From positions 186,001 to 250,000 of the forward strand of contig NZ_JAHBCJ010000001.1 in assembly GCF_018390575.1 (NCBI RefSeq): 64,000 nt of DNA, in the 5' to 3' direction. The notes under the pieces are model-generated. The model saw only the letters and a list, made by a program, of their open reading frames with translations. It was not told the DNA's origin and searched no databases. Position 1 is the first letter of the stretch. Each line of letters begins with the position of its first letter. A program made the position numbers and the translations under genes. Origin of the DNA: Bhargavaea massiliensis. Its GTDB lineage: Bacteria > Bacillota > Bacilli > Bacillales_A > Planococcaceae. This document shows, piece by piece, positions 50,785-59,539 of this stretch.

Positions 50785-51276
50785 ATGAAAGAGGCTTTCC
50801 GGAAGTTCCTCGCGGAGTGGAGCGATCGATCTGATATCAAGCGCAGACATTCTTTTCTGATGCTCTATTTAAACAATGGTTCCGTTTTTACCGCTTTTGC
50901 AGAAGACGGCTCCGGGGACGGTTTCCAAACCCATCTGTTCAGCTATGGACATTCCCTTCCACACCGGTGTTGCGTGACCTTAATCCCGGTTGATCCGCAT
51001 ACCCATATGGCTTGTCCCAAGTCCTCCGTCAGGGTGGACCTTCATTCGTTTTGCGGAATTCAATGGGTGGATCCCGAAACGCTCAGGAAGATGCCGCTTC
51101 ACGACCCGGGAGGCCCATTGGGCGAACCCGCAAACGACAATCCCGACGTACAGGAAGCAGGTCCTGAAGGTGACTGCGAAGTCTTATGCGAACGCGCGAA
51201 AACCGACAGGCCGACAACTGTCATCCCGTTCGGGAAAATCAAGAAGGTCACGATCCGGCCGCCAAACGGGGAATAG
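50785..51276 (+). CDS. Coat-associated hypothetical protein with LSm-like segment
   Basis: 163 aa from ATG 50785 with AGGAGG upstream. FLMLYLNNGSVFTAFAED and late VIPFGKIKKVTIRPP resemble the beginning and end of the small barrel domain of neighbouring mnx proteins, interrupted by a Cys/Pro-rich region. It follows the Cys-rich coat-like gene by 74 bp and is probably co-transcribed. No named family recognised. Confidence 0.65.
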   Translation: MKEAFRKFLAEWSDRSDIKRRHSFLMLYLNNGSVFTAFAEDGSGDGFQTHLFSYGHSLPHRCCVTLIPVDPHTHMACPKSSVRVDLHSFCGIQWVDPETLRKMPLHDPGGPLGEPANDNPDVQEAGPEGDCEVLCERAKTDRPTTVIPFGKIKKVTIRPPNGE

Positions 51277-51278
51277 AG

Positions 51279-51316
51279 CTGCAGCGATGGGAAGGAAATT
51301 CATCGCTGCAGTTTTC
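51279..51316 (+). terminator. Terminator of the coat-like gene pair
   Basis: CTGCAGCGATG (51279-51289) pairs perfectly with CATCGCTGCAG (51301-51311), then TTTT. Confidence 0.92.
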
Positions 51317-51363
51317 ATTTTGTCTCCGGCCAAGATGGAACGTCCCGGCGATTCCCGCCAACC

Positions 51364-51399
51364 AAAATGGAGCCGGCCGGACAGCCGGTAGCTCCATTT
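51364..51399. terminator. Second hairpin, reading both ways
   Basis: AAATGGAGC (51365-51373) and GCTCCATTT (51391-51399) with inner CCGG/CCGG. Possibly the original terminator of the minus-strand gene before the MITE inserted. Confidence 0.7.
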
Positions 51400-51426
51400 C
51401 ATATTCAATGATTTATTTAATTACTT

Positions 51427-51857
51427 GGCTCTGTTATAGAGTGTTGTTGCTTTCCGTTACGGGTGGGATGCTTACCAAAACTGCGTTTTGGTCGCAGAAA
51501 GACCTTTGTCGCCCAACGCTTGCGCTTTTGGGCACAGACGCCGTTCTGCGTGACGGCGCCCGCTATCCGCGGGGAAGGCTAAGAGCCGGCGCCAAAACGA
51601 AGGTTGGCGCCTGCGTGCAACGCAAAGCGTTGCGCAGCACCAACTTGCAGGGTCTCTCCGCGCTTCCTTTCCCGCTGTCCAGCTGCAGAGGGCCTGCTCC
51701 TCGGGTCATAAGCCATTCCACTCCGCGAAGCAGGCTTCGCTGCGCGGCTTGTCTTATGCCTGTCGGAGCTGACCGGCCCTCTTCGCTTTAAATGCTGGAG
51801 TCGCCCCCCTTCACTCCAATCAACAACTAAATATCAACATCATCCACTAACAGAGCC
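51427..51857. mobile_element. MITE-like element with inverted ends and target duplication
   Basis: Perfect inverted ends TTGGCTCTGTTA at 51425-51436 and TAACAGAGCCAA at 51848-51859. Taking GGCTCTGTTA as the terminus, it is flanked by AATTACTT (51419-51426) and AATTACTG (51858-51865), a 7/8 match that looks like an 8-bp target duplication. About 431 bp, no transposase; many internal inverted repeats, including a dispersed Bacillaceae repeat with GGGTCATAAGCC and GTCTTATGCC (about 51676-51795). Its right end reads into the mnxD-like gene. Confidence 0.75.
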
Positions 51858-52559
51858 AATTACTGTTATCATCGTGATTTTTTCGATCGCGATGATTTGG
51901 ATGGCTTTGCCGACTTTTACAACGACGGATTCCTTGTTGACGTCGGTCACGAATCCCTCGACCAACTCATCACCGAGTGCGAGCTCAATTGTTTTGGCTT
52001 CAAGGAACAATAGATAGATATTGAATCTCATCCGGAAAAACAGATGCAGCAATTCCGGCGACGAAGCCACCGTTGCGCCAAAATTGAACGTCAGGTCCCG
52101 GCGGAGACAAGGGTCGATCTCCCGCAGTTCCGCTCCATGGCCGGGTTCCGCAAATCTGCCGCATGGCTCCGCTTTTGCAATGACCCGGTAAGGCAAAATG
52201 ACTTCCTTGTGTTCATCCAGCAGGACCAAGAAGTCATGCCCGGCCGTATGGACTTTCCCTTCCGTCGTCCGGCCGCCGTCCATTTCCACTTTTACCTGTA
52301 ATCCCATCAAGCCGGAAAACACTTTCAGGAATGTTTCCTCGGGCGGCCTGTCATCGTCCAATGCCAGATCGAGGAGCAGGGTATTCGCGGCATTGATTCT
52401 CTCGTTCAGCTCCGCAAGTTCCTCTTCCGGAAGGCAGCCCGTGGGTGACGGGAATTCAGGAGACGGTTTTTTGTCCGGGCAACAGCTGTCATCGATGCAA
52501 AAGTCATCAATGGTATCCTGGGCCACAAGCGGTAGCTGATCACCGGTCACAAATTTCAT
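51840..52559 (-). CDS. MnxD-like coat protein with two LSm-type domains; 3' end from MITE
   Basis: 239 aa from ATG 52559 (AGGAGG 8 bases upstream). Two small barrel segments: GLQVKVEMDGGRTTEGKVH to VILPYRVIAKAE, and KTIELALGDELVEGFVTDV to IIAIEKITMI. The acidic Cys-containing N-terminus has DDFCIDDSCC. It follows mnxG by 77 bp. The final residues GSVSG and the stop codon are encoded by the inserted MITE end, so the original C-terminus has been replaced. Confidence 0.75.
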   Translation of the reverse strand: MKFVTGDQLPLVAQDTIDDFCIDDSCCPDKKPSPEFPSPTGCLPEEELAELNERINAANTLLLDLALDDDRPPEETFLKVFSGLMGLQVKVEMDGGRTTEGKVHTAGHDFLVLLDEHKEVILPYRVIAKAEPCGRFAEPGHGAELREIDPCLRRDLTFNFGATVASSPELLHLFFRMRFNIYLLFLEAKTIELALGDELVEGFVTDVNKESVVVKVGKAIQIIAIEKITMITVIGSVSG

Positions 52560-52636
52560 CCGATTCACCTCCTTTCATCAGTCCCTTTTTATGTAGGGAG
52601 AGGCCGGAAAACGGCCCACTCCTTTTTTAGCGGCAG

Positions 52637-55600
52637 TTATTCTTTAAGAGGCGGCAGATGCTTTTGGAGGGTTTTATGGACCCTCATGATGCCCCACATG
52701 CCCTGCTCGATATCCCAGCGGATATTCCCGGAGCGGTACATGTAATCACCCGGATTCCCTCCCAGCGACCCTGCACCGCCGTCCAACAGCAAGTTTCGGA
52801 CCGCTCCGGCCACGTTAAAGCCGACAAACGATTCAATTCGTGAGTATATATCTTTAGAATCGAAATGCCAGCGGTGCCCATGAAGGTGGAACGTATGCGT
52901 CCGCCGCCTTTCTGCAGGCGTCACCAACCTGATGGTGACCGGGTCCCCCACATAGCTCTCAAATACCGGAGTGGCCGGGTCTCCAAAGACTTTGGAAGAA
53001 AACAGTTCATGGAGCACCGGATGCTCCCGGTAGCGGTTGATGAGCCGCTCTGAGCGATAGTTGAATCCGCGCGATCCCTGATCGTACGTGTCCAGCAGAT
53101 CCTCATCGGCCTCGTCGGGAGCCAACAGGATGCCGTCAACCGGATCAACGATCACCTGATTGTTTTTGTCGAGAAGCCGGACGCCATCATGCATCACCAG
53201 TACGAATTCCCTGATATCCGGAAGAAGCGGGTTTTTCAGAATCACATTCGCTCCCGAACTGGCGGGCTTCAGCGTGTACGGATCCAGATATTTCGTCCCC
53301 CTCGGCTCGGCTATAAATGCTCCGAAGGCACCGTGGCCTTTGTGGTTCCGGAAGTCCGCCATATCCCAAAGGCCGCAGGCGCCGACCTGGGTATCCACAA
53401 ACCAGCGGTAGGTCCTTGTCTCGCCCGGACCGACCGTCTGGTCACCATTGAATCCGACCGTTTCTCCGGAAGAGTTTTTGACGTCATAGTCAATCAGTTG
53501 CGGATGCAGCGAAATCCTCAGGGACGGCGGATAAAACGCCTGCTCCTTGACCTGGGGATATGGGTAAATCCCGTCCTTAAACGGGAACAGGTCGAATTTC
53601 AGCATGCTGGTCAGCGTCACATCGACGGTGTCCCCCACATTAGCCCGGAGGATCAGCGGCTCCGGCTTTTTCTTTCCTTTCAGCAGATCATCCATGTCTT
53701 TTCGGTGGGCGAACACGATTCCGTGCGGGTCATGGTCTCCGTACCGGTTATATTCCAGCGGGATCTGGAAAGCGACGATATCAAATTTCCGGATCGGCCC
53801 TTTAACCGGTCGGCAGGTCGGATCATCAGCCGGCGGCACATGGCCTGTGCATTCCGGCTGCGGCTTGGAGCGTTTCGGCGGATTCGGGCGATCTGACAGA
53901 GGGATCAGGTCAGGAGCCCGTTCGGCATATGCCCGTATCAGCCCCCACAGGCCGTTCCACAGATCCTCCTCTGTTTCAAAGGCCCATAAATAGTCCCCGG
54001 CCCTCGGAATGTAGGTCTCCATGGTGAACGACTCCGATATTCCGATATGCTGCTGGCAGTCCAGCCGGGAAAGCAGGTCTCCGCGTTCCTTGAGCCACCT
54101 GAGCCCATGGACATTAAAGCTATGGGATTCTTCCTGTGCCCCTTGCAACAGCCGGATCCGTATCGGATCGCCCTCGTAGGCGTATAGAATTGGAGTCACC
54201 GGGTCCCCATGGACGTGGGAGCTGAAGCTGTAGGCCGGATCGCAATCCTTTCCGAGCCGGAATTGCAGCGGTTCGTTTTTATAATTCACTCCGAACAGGC
54301 CTGGATCATCCTGAGAACCCGGGAACTTTGGTGGATTGAGCGGTTTTCCATTTTTGTCGAACAGAAGCGAAAAGTCCTGTGCGAAGAGTGCAAAGTCCCT
54401 GTAGTTTGGAATGAGCGGGTGCTCTACGGTCACTTGCGTTCCATGGTCCACTTCCTTGCCGGTCTTCGGATCAAGGAATGTTGAGAAGCGGGGATGGACG
54501 ACGCCCGATCCGAATACCCCGTGCTGCTGGTGAGATAAGGGGAACAGATGATCATGGAAAAACCACGCTTTCAGCTCCACATCCGCAAAGTAGGAATATT
54601 GGGCGGTTTCCCCCGGCAGGATGGAGGAATCGTAATTCCAGCCTACGTTTCCTCCGTCACAGACAAGAACGTCGAATTTGACGAAATGGATATGGAATCC
54701 GTTTTCATACGTCCTTGTGACCAGCTGGAATGCGTCACCATCCAAAATGTGCGGCAGCCGATTGGTGTAATTGATCTTGATGCACGTATTGGCCGGGGCA
54801 TGGATGACGAGCGGTTCCGGCTCTTTTTTGCCGGAACAGACGTCATCCAAGTCTTCGTCCAAGACATACATCCGGCCCTTCGGATCATGCCACCCGTGCC
54901 TGTTGTACGTGATGGGGAGTTCGATGAGGGAGATATTGAATTCCTTGACCTTGACCCCTTCCGGACACGGATCGGTGAATACCGCTCCCGGCCGAGGGTT
55001 CGGAATGGCCGCATGCCGCTCGAGTTCGGTCAATCCCCTGCCTCCGACAATACCAAGCGGCGGACGGGGCGCTTTGTTCCCGACCTTGCCCGGTATGAAG
55101 TTTGGAAATCCCGGTCTCAGCTTGGTCGGCTTCGGCGGCGGTTCCCGGTCCGGGAGCGGCTGGAGTGCTTTGATCGGCACCCCGTTCGGATAACACTGGC
55201 TGCCGTCCTGGAGGGTATCGAAGACCCGGTTCATTCCCCACATGCCGGCTGCAAAATGGGGATACAGGTGGCAGTGGATGATCGCATCTCCGAACGAACC
55301 CTGCAAACTGCCGAGACCGTAAAGCGGCTCGATCGTATAGTGAGACTGAGGGCTGATGGCCTGGGCGTCGATGATTTCGGATGCCAGATCTCCCGGGTCG
55401 CTGAACCATTGGTGGACATGATAGTGGAACACATGGGTTTCCTTCGAACCCCCATGGAACAGACGGATTTTCGCCGGATCCCCGACATAGCCCCTCAGGA
55501 TGGGTGCCGACGGATCTCCGAACACCCAGGAATCATGGTGGACTTCCTCCCCCGCGGCATTCGGCGCGACGACTCCTTCTGCGAGCAGCTGAGACCTCCG

Positions 55601-56275
55601 GTTTTCAGGTTCATAGCGGTAATTGGCCCCATGAAACGACTCTTCTTCCTGGTTAGTGAGATGGTTGATCGGGCGGTTCCCCGTGATGTCGTCCACTTCC
55701 ATCTCATCATGGAACATCCAGACATATTCCCGGAAAGAAGGCAGAAGCGGGTGATGGATATCCGCATAGACTCCGCTGTTGCAAGGCTTCCCCGTCACCG
55801 GGTCTGTCCACCAGGAATACCGGTGCTGCACCACCAGCGCTCCGAAAAGGCCGTTCGGACTCGAACCACTTTCAGAGCTTGACGGATTTCCCAAGTCTGA
55901 AAAAAAGTAATTTCCTGCATGGACCGTTCGGATCCTGTAAAGCACACTTTGACCGGGCGCAGCCGTGCTGTCTTTGTTGAAGCCCACCATGGCACCATCG
56001 GAATCACAGACATCATAATCTGCTTCCTGGAAATGGATTCCGGTATTGAACGGCAGCTTGTTTTCGAATAAAACTTCCACCGTATCGCCCTCATTGGCCC
56101 GGATCACAAGCGGTTCAACGAGATCGACCGGAGTGAACGGATTTTTCCTGACCAGATCCTTTACTTTCTGTTCATTTTCTTTTAGTACATACATCATGCC
56201 ATTCGGATTGTGGTCTCCGAACGTATTGACCACAATCCGGATCGGAATGGCCACCACGTGGTACCTGCGTATCAT
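52637..56275 (-). CDS. mnxG: MnxG, giant multicopper oxidase (manganese oxidase)
   Basis: 1212 aa, the same size as MnxG of marine Mn-oxidising Bacillus spores, with about six cupredoxin domains instead of the usual three. Copper motifs include HVFHYHVHQWF and IIHCHLYPHFAAGMWG (about residue 330), WFFHDHLFPLSH (middle) and HTFHLHGHRWHF with EQGMWG at the end. No signal peptide. Oxidises Mn(II) to Mn(IV) oxide on the spore surface as part of the MnxEFG complex. GGAGGATG before ATG 56275. Last gene of the classical operon. Confidence 0.93.
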   Translation of the reverse strand: MIRRYHVVAIPIRIVVNTFGDHNPNGMMYVLKENEQKVKDLVRKNPFTPVDLVEPLVIRANEGDTVEVLFENKLPFNTGIHFQEADYDVCDSDGAMVGFNKDSTAAPGQSVLYRIRTVHAGNYFFSDLGNPSSSESGSSPNGLFGALVVQHRYSWWTDPVTGKPCNSGVYADIHHPLLPSFREYVWMFHDEMEVDDITGNRPINHLTNQEEESFHGANYRYEPENRRSQLLAEGVVAPNAAGEEVHHDSWVFGDPSAPILRGYVGDPAKIRLFHGGSKETHVFHYHVHQWFSDPGDLASEIIDAQAISPQSHYTIEPLYGLGSLQGSFGDAIIHCHLYPHFAAGMWGMNRVFDTLQDGSQCYPNGVPIKALQPLPDREPPPKPTKLRPGFPNFIPGKVGNKAPRPPLGIVGGRGLTELERHAAIPNPRPGAVFTDPCPEGVKVKEFNISLIELPITYNRHGWHDPKGRMYVLDEDLDDVCSGKKEPEPLVIHAPANTCIKINYTNRLPHILDGDAFQLVTRTYENGFHIHFVKFDVLVCDGGNVGWNYDSSILPGETAQYSYFADVELKAWFFHDHLFPLSHQQHGVFGSGVVHPRFSTFLDPKTGKEVDHGTQVTVEHPLIPNYRDFALFAQDFSLLFDKNGKPLNPPKFPGSQDDPGLFGVNYKNEPLQFRLGKDCDPAYSFSSHVHGDPVTPILYAYEGDPIRIRLLQGAQEESHSFNVHGLRWLKERGDLLSRLDCQQHIGISESFTMETYIPRAGDYLWAFETEEDLWNGLWGLIRAYAERAPDLIPLSDRPNPPKRSKPQPECTGHVPPADDPTCRPVKGPIRKFDIVAFQIPLEYNRYGDHDPHGIVFAHRKDMDDLLKGKKKPEPLILRANVGDTVDVTLTSMLKFDLFPFKDGIYPYPQVKEQAFYPPSLRISLHPQLIDYDVKNSSGETVGFNGDQTVGPGETRTYRWFVDTQVGACGLWDMADFRNHKGHGAFGAFIAEPRGTKYLDPYTLKPASSGANVILKNPLLPDIREFVLVMHDGVRLLDKNNQVIVDPVDGILLAPDEADEDLLDTYDQGSRGFNYRSERLINRYREHPVLHELFSSKVFGDPATPVFESYVGDPVTIRLVTPAERRRTHTFHLHGHRWHFDSKDIYSRIESFVGFNVAGAVRNLLLDGGAGSLGGNPGDYMYRSGNIRWDIEQGMWGIMRVHKTLQKHLPPLKE

Positions 56276-56290
56276 GATTCATCCTCCTTT

Positions 56291-56578
56291 CTAATCGTTT
56301 TTCAGGTCAGGAATTTTCTCTCCGAGTCCGGTCTCGATATAAAACACATCAATCGAATGGATATGAACGTGCCATTCCTTCCCTTCAAGCGCAGGGACAT
56401 GGGAGGTAAGCACATCCACTACGGCCATATCATCAACAACATCTTTGAGGATGCCGATATACATGAACGGGAATGATTCGGTCAATATAAATATTTTTCT
56501 TCCTTTGTTCCTCTTGAAATGCTCAACAATCGCCTCATCCCGTCTAACGTTGACCATACGCATATTTTGAAATTCCAT
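56291..56578 (-). CDS. mnxF: MnxF, small subunit of the Mn oxidase complex
   Basis: 95 aa from ATG 56578 (GGAGGTG upstream); an open extension to 56641 overlaps mnxE and is rejected. Contains IFILTESFPFMYIGILKD and HVHIHSIDVFYIE; small barrel fold is likely. In Bacillus PL-12, MnxE and MnxF form a complex with MnxG and bind copper. 15 bp before mnxG. Confidence 0.85.
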   Translation of the reverse strand: MEFQNMRMVNVRRDEAIVEHFKRNKGRKIFILTESFPFMYIGILKDVVDDMAVVDVLTSHVPALEGKEWHVHIHSIDVFYIETGLGEKIPDLKND

Positions 56579-56613
56579 AAATACACCTCCTTGCCTGTAC
56601 TCTGCGGACCGGA

Positions 56614-56943
56614 TTAGGTCAGTGGGAACACGAGATCGCACGGGACTTCGGTTGAGAAAGCAGTGATCCTCTCCAGCGGTATGCTCAGGGGGAACGGATA
56701 TCTGTAGAAAGGCGCGTTCACCATTTTGACGTTCACCGGCGACAAGGTAATATGTCCCCCGCCGATCTCCTCGAGCGTGCCGCAGAAAATTGGGCGGAAC
56801 ACTTGCCCGAGCAGGTTAAGCTGGACGGCGTTCGTGATGACCAGCAGCTGTCTTCCCTTCAGCTTTTTAAATTTCTCCAGCAGCTCCTCACCTTCTTCGC
56901 ACCAATGGCCTGAACCTAATTTTTCAGGATGATTCTCGTTCAT
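56614..56943 (-). CDS. mnxE: MnxE, small subunit of the Mn oxidase complex
   Basis: 109 aa. GRQLLVITNAVQLNLLGQV, GGGHITLSPVNVKMV and FPLSIPLERITAFS suggest a small beta barrel. GGAGGTG before ATG 56943. It precedes mnxF, the published order. Role in the MnxEFG complex is known for other Bacillus; here it is by synteny. Confidence 0.85.
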   Translation of the reverse strand: MNENHPEKLGSGHWCEEGEELLEKFKKLKGRQLLVITNAVQLNLLGQVFRPIFCGTLEEIGGGHITLSPVNVKMVNAPFYRYPFPLSIPLERITAFSTEVPCDLVFPLT

Positions 56944-56989
56944 TTCATCTCACCTCCCCAAAAGCGACTTCAACCCGGACGTTCCAGCA

Positions 56990-57667
56990 TTAAAAAACGG
57001 CGCGGATCCATTCCTTCCATACGGCCATGATCCGGATGGTTGTGACGGATTGGATCCTTTCCAGAGGAATCACATGATTGTTGCGCAGGAGTTTCAGATG
57101 GAGATGTTTCTTGTCCGTCTTCATGATTCTTCCGGTGAACCTCCCGCCGTCTGTCCGGACTTCGACCCAGGTCCCCTGCCAGGTATGCAAGTTTGTTCTC
57201 AGGGACTCTTCGAAAAACTGCTGCACGAGTGCATCCCTTTTGGCGACCGTTTCACCGAACTTGAGGATGATTTTTTGTCGCAGCTGATTGTCATAGATGA
57301 AGTTCTGATGGGGGTTGGAATAGGTAGGAGTACCAACCGGGATCTCTGCAGACCCGATGGCGGCATACGGGAGCCAGATTCGTTTCTTCAGGCTGGTGAG
57401 CATGACGAAATCCCTGCCGACCGCCGTCACTTTTCCGGAGATCGTGTTCTCCTCTTTCTCTGTGAACAGGGGAGTGATGACGACTTCCTGATGCCGTTTC
57501 ATTTTGAAAAACTTCTTGAGGACCAGTGTTTTTCGGTGCGGTTCATAATGACCGATCATCTTGAACAAATTCGTTTGGGTGATTTGTTCCTCAAGAATGC
57601 GCGTTTCCTCCGCTGACACCGCGCTTGTCGGTGATGAAAATGATGGATGTTCACTTGATTTCGTCAT
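56990..57667 (-). CDS. mnxD: MnxD-like mnx operon protein
   Basis: 225 aa with two small barrel segments: QEVVITPLFTEKEENTISG to IWLPYAAIGSAEI, and GTWVEVRTDGGRFTGRIMK to VIPLERIQSV. No signal or TM. Function unknown in the known operons. A near-consensus sigma-K promoter stands 47-74 bases upstream. 46 bp before mnxE. Confidence 0.8.
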   Translation of the reverse strand: MTKSSEHPSFSSPTSAVSAEETRILEEQITQTNLFKMIGHYEPHRKTLVLKKFFKMKRHQEVVITPLFTEKEENTISGKVTAVGRDFVMLTSLKKRIWLPYAAIGSAEIPVGTPTYSNPHQNFIYDNQLRQKIILKFGETVAKRDALVQQFFEESLRTNLHTWQGTWVEVRTDGGRFTGRIMKTDKKHLHLKLLRNNHVIPLERIQSVTTIRIMAVWKEWIRAVF

Positions 57668-57713
57668 TGCTGCCCCTGCCTTTCCGTGGTTCTCTCCTTT
57701 ACCGTTTAATCGC

Positions 57714-57741
57714 TAATATATGGACTGGGAAAATTTTGGTT
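57714..57741 (-). promoter_or_regulatory. Sigma-K type promoter before mnxD
   Basis: On the minus strand AACC (57741-57738), 15 bp, CATATATTA (57722-57714), a full match to the CATA-N3-TA -10 with an AC-type -35. Sigma-K acts in the mother cell late in sporulation, when coat layers are made. Confidence 0.75.
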
Positions 57742-57850
57742 TAGTCCTTTAACCCGTGATATCGATGGAACATGAAAATACCGAGCCGCCAAATAGGAAG
57801 CACGGTAATGTGTGATAGATTAAAGCCCGTCGCGGCCGTCTGCCTGCGGG

Positions 57851-58444
57851 TTATTTAATCAGCGTTTCAATATGCTCTGCAATCTGCTCCACATTGACTG
57901 CCGCCTGGCCCGTGTTCATGTCGTGGATGGACCTGATCTGATTTTCTTCATCCAATACATACATGGTCGTGCCATGGACAATCTGGCCGCCCTGGTCTTT
58001 CAGGAAAGCCAGCTTGAACTGGTTCGTGACCTCCTTCGTCTGCTCAGCCGTACCCCGGAGAAATACCCAGTTCCGGGCAGTGATGTCGAACTGGTCTTTG
58101 TATTGTTCAATCCTGTCCACTGTATCCACTACCGGGTCAAGGGTGATGAGGATGACGTCGTAGTCTTTTTCTTGAACGTCCTTGCCCTCCAACGTTTCTT
58201 GAAGCCTCAGCAAGTCGATCACAGTCATTGGACAAACATCCGGGCACTGAGTGTAATAAAAAGCCACGAGCTTCGGCTTGCCTGAGGAAAAAGTATCCGT
58301 TTCACCCGTAATCGACGGCAGCTGAGGATCATCGATGGAGCCCAGTTTGGGAAGTTCCACAGTCCGGGGCCATAAAAAGTAGACCGCTGCAAATCCGAGA
58401 AGAGCGATCAAAGCAATAACCAAGAGTCTTTTCAAGCGGTTCAC
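57851..58444 (-). CDS. mnxC: SCO1/SenC-family protein (MnxC-like)
   Basis: 197 aa. N-terminal TM anchor (LLVIALIALLGFAAVYFLW), thioredoxin fold with the copper motif CPDVCP (C-x3-C) and late His in IVHGTTMYVLD. SCO proteins carry copper to oxidases, fitting copper loading of MnxG. GTG 58444 or TTG 58435 (GAGGTG 6 bases before) may be the start. It lies two bases after mnxB. Confidence 0.88.
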   Translation of the reverse strand: MNRLKRLLVIALIALLGFAAVYFLWPRTVELPKLGSIDDPQLPSITGETDTFSSGKPKLVAFYYTQCPDVCPMTVIDLLRLQETLEGKDVQEKDYDVILITLDPVVDTVDRIEQYKDQFDITARNWVFLRGTAEQTKEVTNQFKLAFLKDQGGQIVHGTTMYVLDEENQIRSIHDMNTGQAAVNVEQIAEHIETLIK

Positions 58445-58445
58445 C

Positions 58446-58907
58446 TCAAACTCTCATTGAATATAAAACGAGCCCCACAACAACGGTGAGCAACAGCGTG
58501 GCGAATCCGCAAAGCTGATACATATTCAGCAGGATCTGGGTGTGGTTGGAGATGGGAATACTGCAGATTTGCGGATTCTTCAGCACTTCTCCGATCATCA
58601 CACCCATCGAGGCACCGATCAGCCCATTGTAAAGACCGCTTAAGACGGAGTGGTATTTGGCGAGCGCTCCGAAAAGAGTCCCGATAACCACTCCAAGTAG
58701 AAGGTTCACCAGGAAAACCAGGGAGAGACCGGCAGACATCAACACCGTCACATGCATGCCCAATACGAGTGTAATGCCCATTGTCGCCGTGTTGGTCATC
58801 GTGGTGGCGTACCGGTCGTCAAACAACTGCTTTTTTTTGCGCAATCGAAAATAGCAGAAAAATGTTGCCGAAACGTTCCAGATCATCAGCCCTGCAATGC
58901 CCAGCAT
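58446..58907 (-). CDS. mnxB: MnxB-like membrane protein
   Basis: 153 aa from ATG 58907 (GAGGGTGAGG upstream). Four or five TM helices (ITLVLGMHVTVLMSAGLSLVFLVNLLLGVVIG, GLYNGLIGASMGVMIGE split by polar turns). Second gene of the mnx operon by position; function unknown. Shares a Gly/Met-rich TM style with mnxA, and both repeat GLxNGxxxGxM. Confidence 0.78.
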   Translation of the reverse strand: MLGIAGLMIWNVSATFFCYFRLRKKKQLFDDRYATTMTNTATMGITLVLGMHVTVLMSAGLSLVFLVNLLLGVVIGTLFGALAKYHSVLSGLYNGLIGASMGVMIGEVLKNPQICSIPISNHTQILLNMYQLCGFATLLLTVVVGLVLYSMRV

Positions 58908-58917
58908 TTCCTCACCC

Positions 58918-59337
58918 TCATGATCTCTTGACCGCGGCAAACAGGACAACGATGATCAGGCAGATGAACACTTCCAGAACCACCGTAAAAAATAGGGGGT
59001 CCGTTAGAATGGCCCCCAGCATGGGCGCCATCATGCCCATCATCATGCCGTTGATCAGTCCGGTCAGCATCGTCTGGTAGTCGAAGAGCGCCCCGAACAA
59101 CGCGCCGCCTCCCATCCCGCCCAAAGCAGCCACTATCGTGATGGCTGTAAAGTGGAAGGGATATTGGAAGATCAGAAAAATCCCCGCCGACAGGCCGACA
59201 AGCCCGCCCAGAGCCATGGCAATATTCATGCCCAGATGAAAACCGATCAGCCTCCGGCGGCGGTGCACGTAGACATACAGCAAAGCAAACAGCACCAAAT
59301 TGGTGTACAGGATCAAGACAAACGAAAGCTCGCGCAT
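58918..59337 (-). CDS. mnxA: MnxA-like membrane protein
   Basis: 139 aa, about four TM helices, with TGLINGMMMGMMAPMLGA, a Met/Gly-rich helix that could bind or pass copper. GGGAGGTGG directly before ATG 59337. First gene of the mnx operon. CATATCCT, a partial sigma-K -10 match, lies just upstream, but no good -35 is seen. Confidence 0.78.
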   Translation of the reverse strand: MRELSFVLILYTNLVLFALLYVYVHRRRRLIGFHLGMNIAMALGGLVGLSAGIFLIFQYPFHFTAITIVAALGGMGGGALFGALFDYQTMLTGLINGMMMGMMAPMLGAILTDPLFFTVVLEVFICLIIVVLFAAVKRS

Positions 59338-59442
59338 CCAACCACCTCCCGACAGGATATGCGGGCTTAGCGGTTGTCGGGCCGGCCTATGTCCGGTTCA
59401 AGGCGGAGTTTGGACCACTTTCTTAGGCGGACGGACACAACA

Positions 59443-59475
59443 CAAAAAAGCCCTTCTCTAAAAAGAGAAGAAGCC
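59443..59475 (-). terminator. Terminator of the hslO-merR unit
   Basis: CTTCTCT and AGAGAAG with loop TTTT pair perfectly on the minus strand and are followed by GGGC and six T; isolates the mnx operon. Confidence 0.9.
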
Positions 59476-59539
59476 TCCATCACCGTTCCTATGCGTTTTA
59501 CTTGGAGAGTGGCCACCGAATACGTTAACAGGTCATCGA

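Noticed and set aside
51430-51839. Short plus-strand frame through the MITE region (51186-51791)
   Set aside because: It crosses a terminator and the palindromic repeat, overlaps a good gene and has no protein-like pattern.
59341-59375. Sigma-K promoter for mnxA
   Set aside because: CATATCCT fits the -10, but no AC-type -35 lies at 15-16 bp, so it is mentioned only as a hint.
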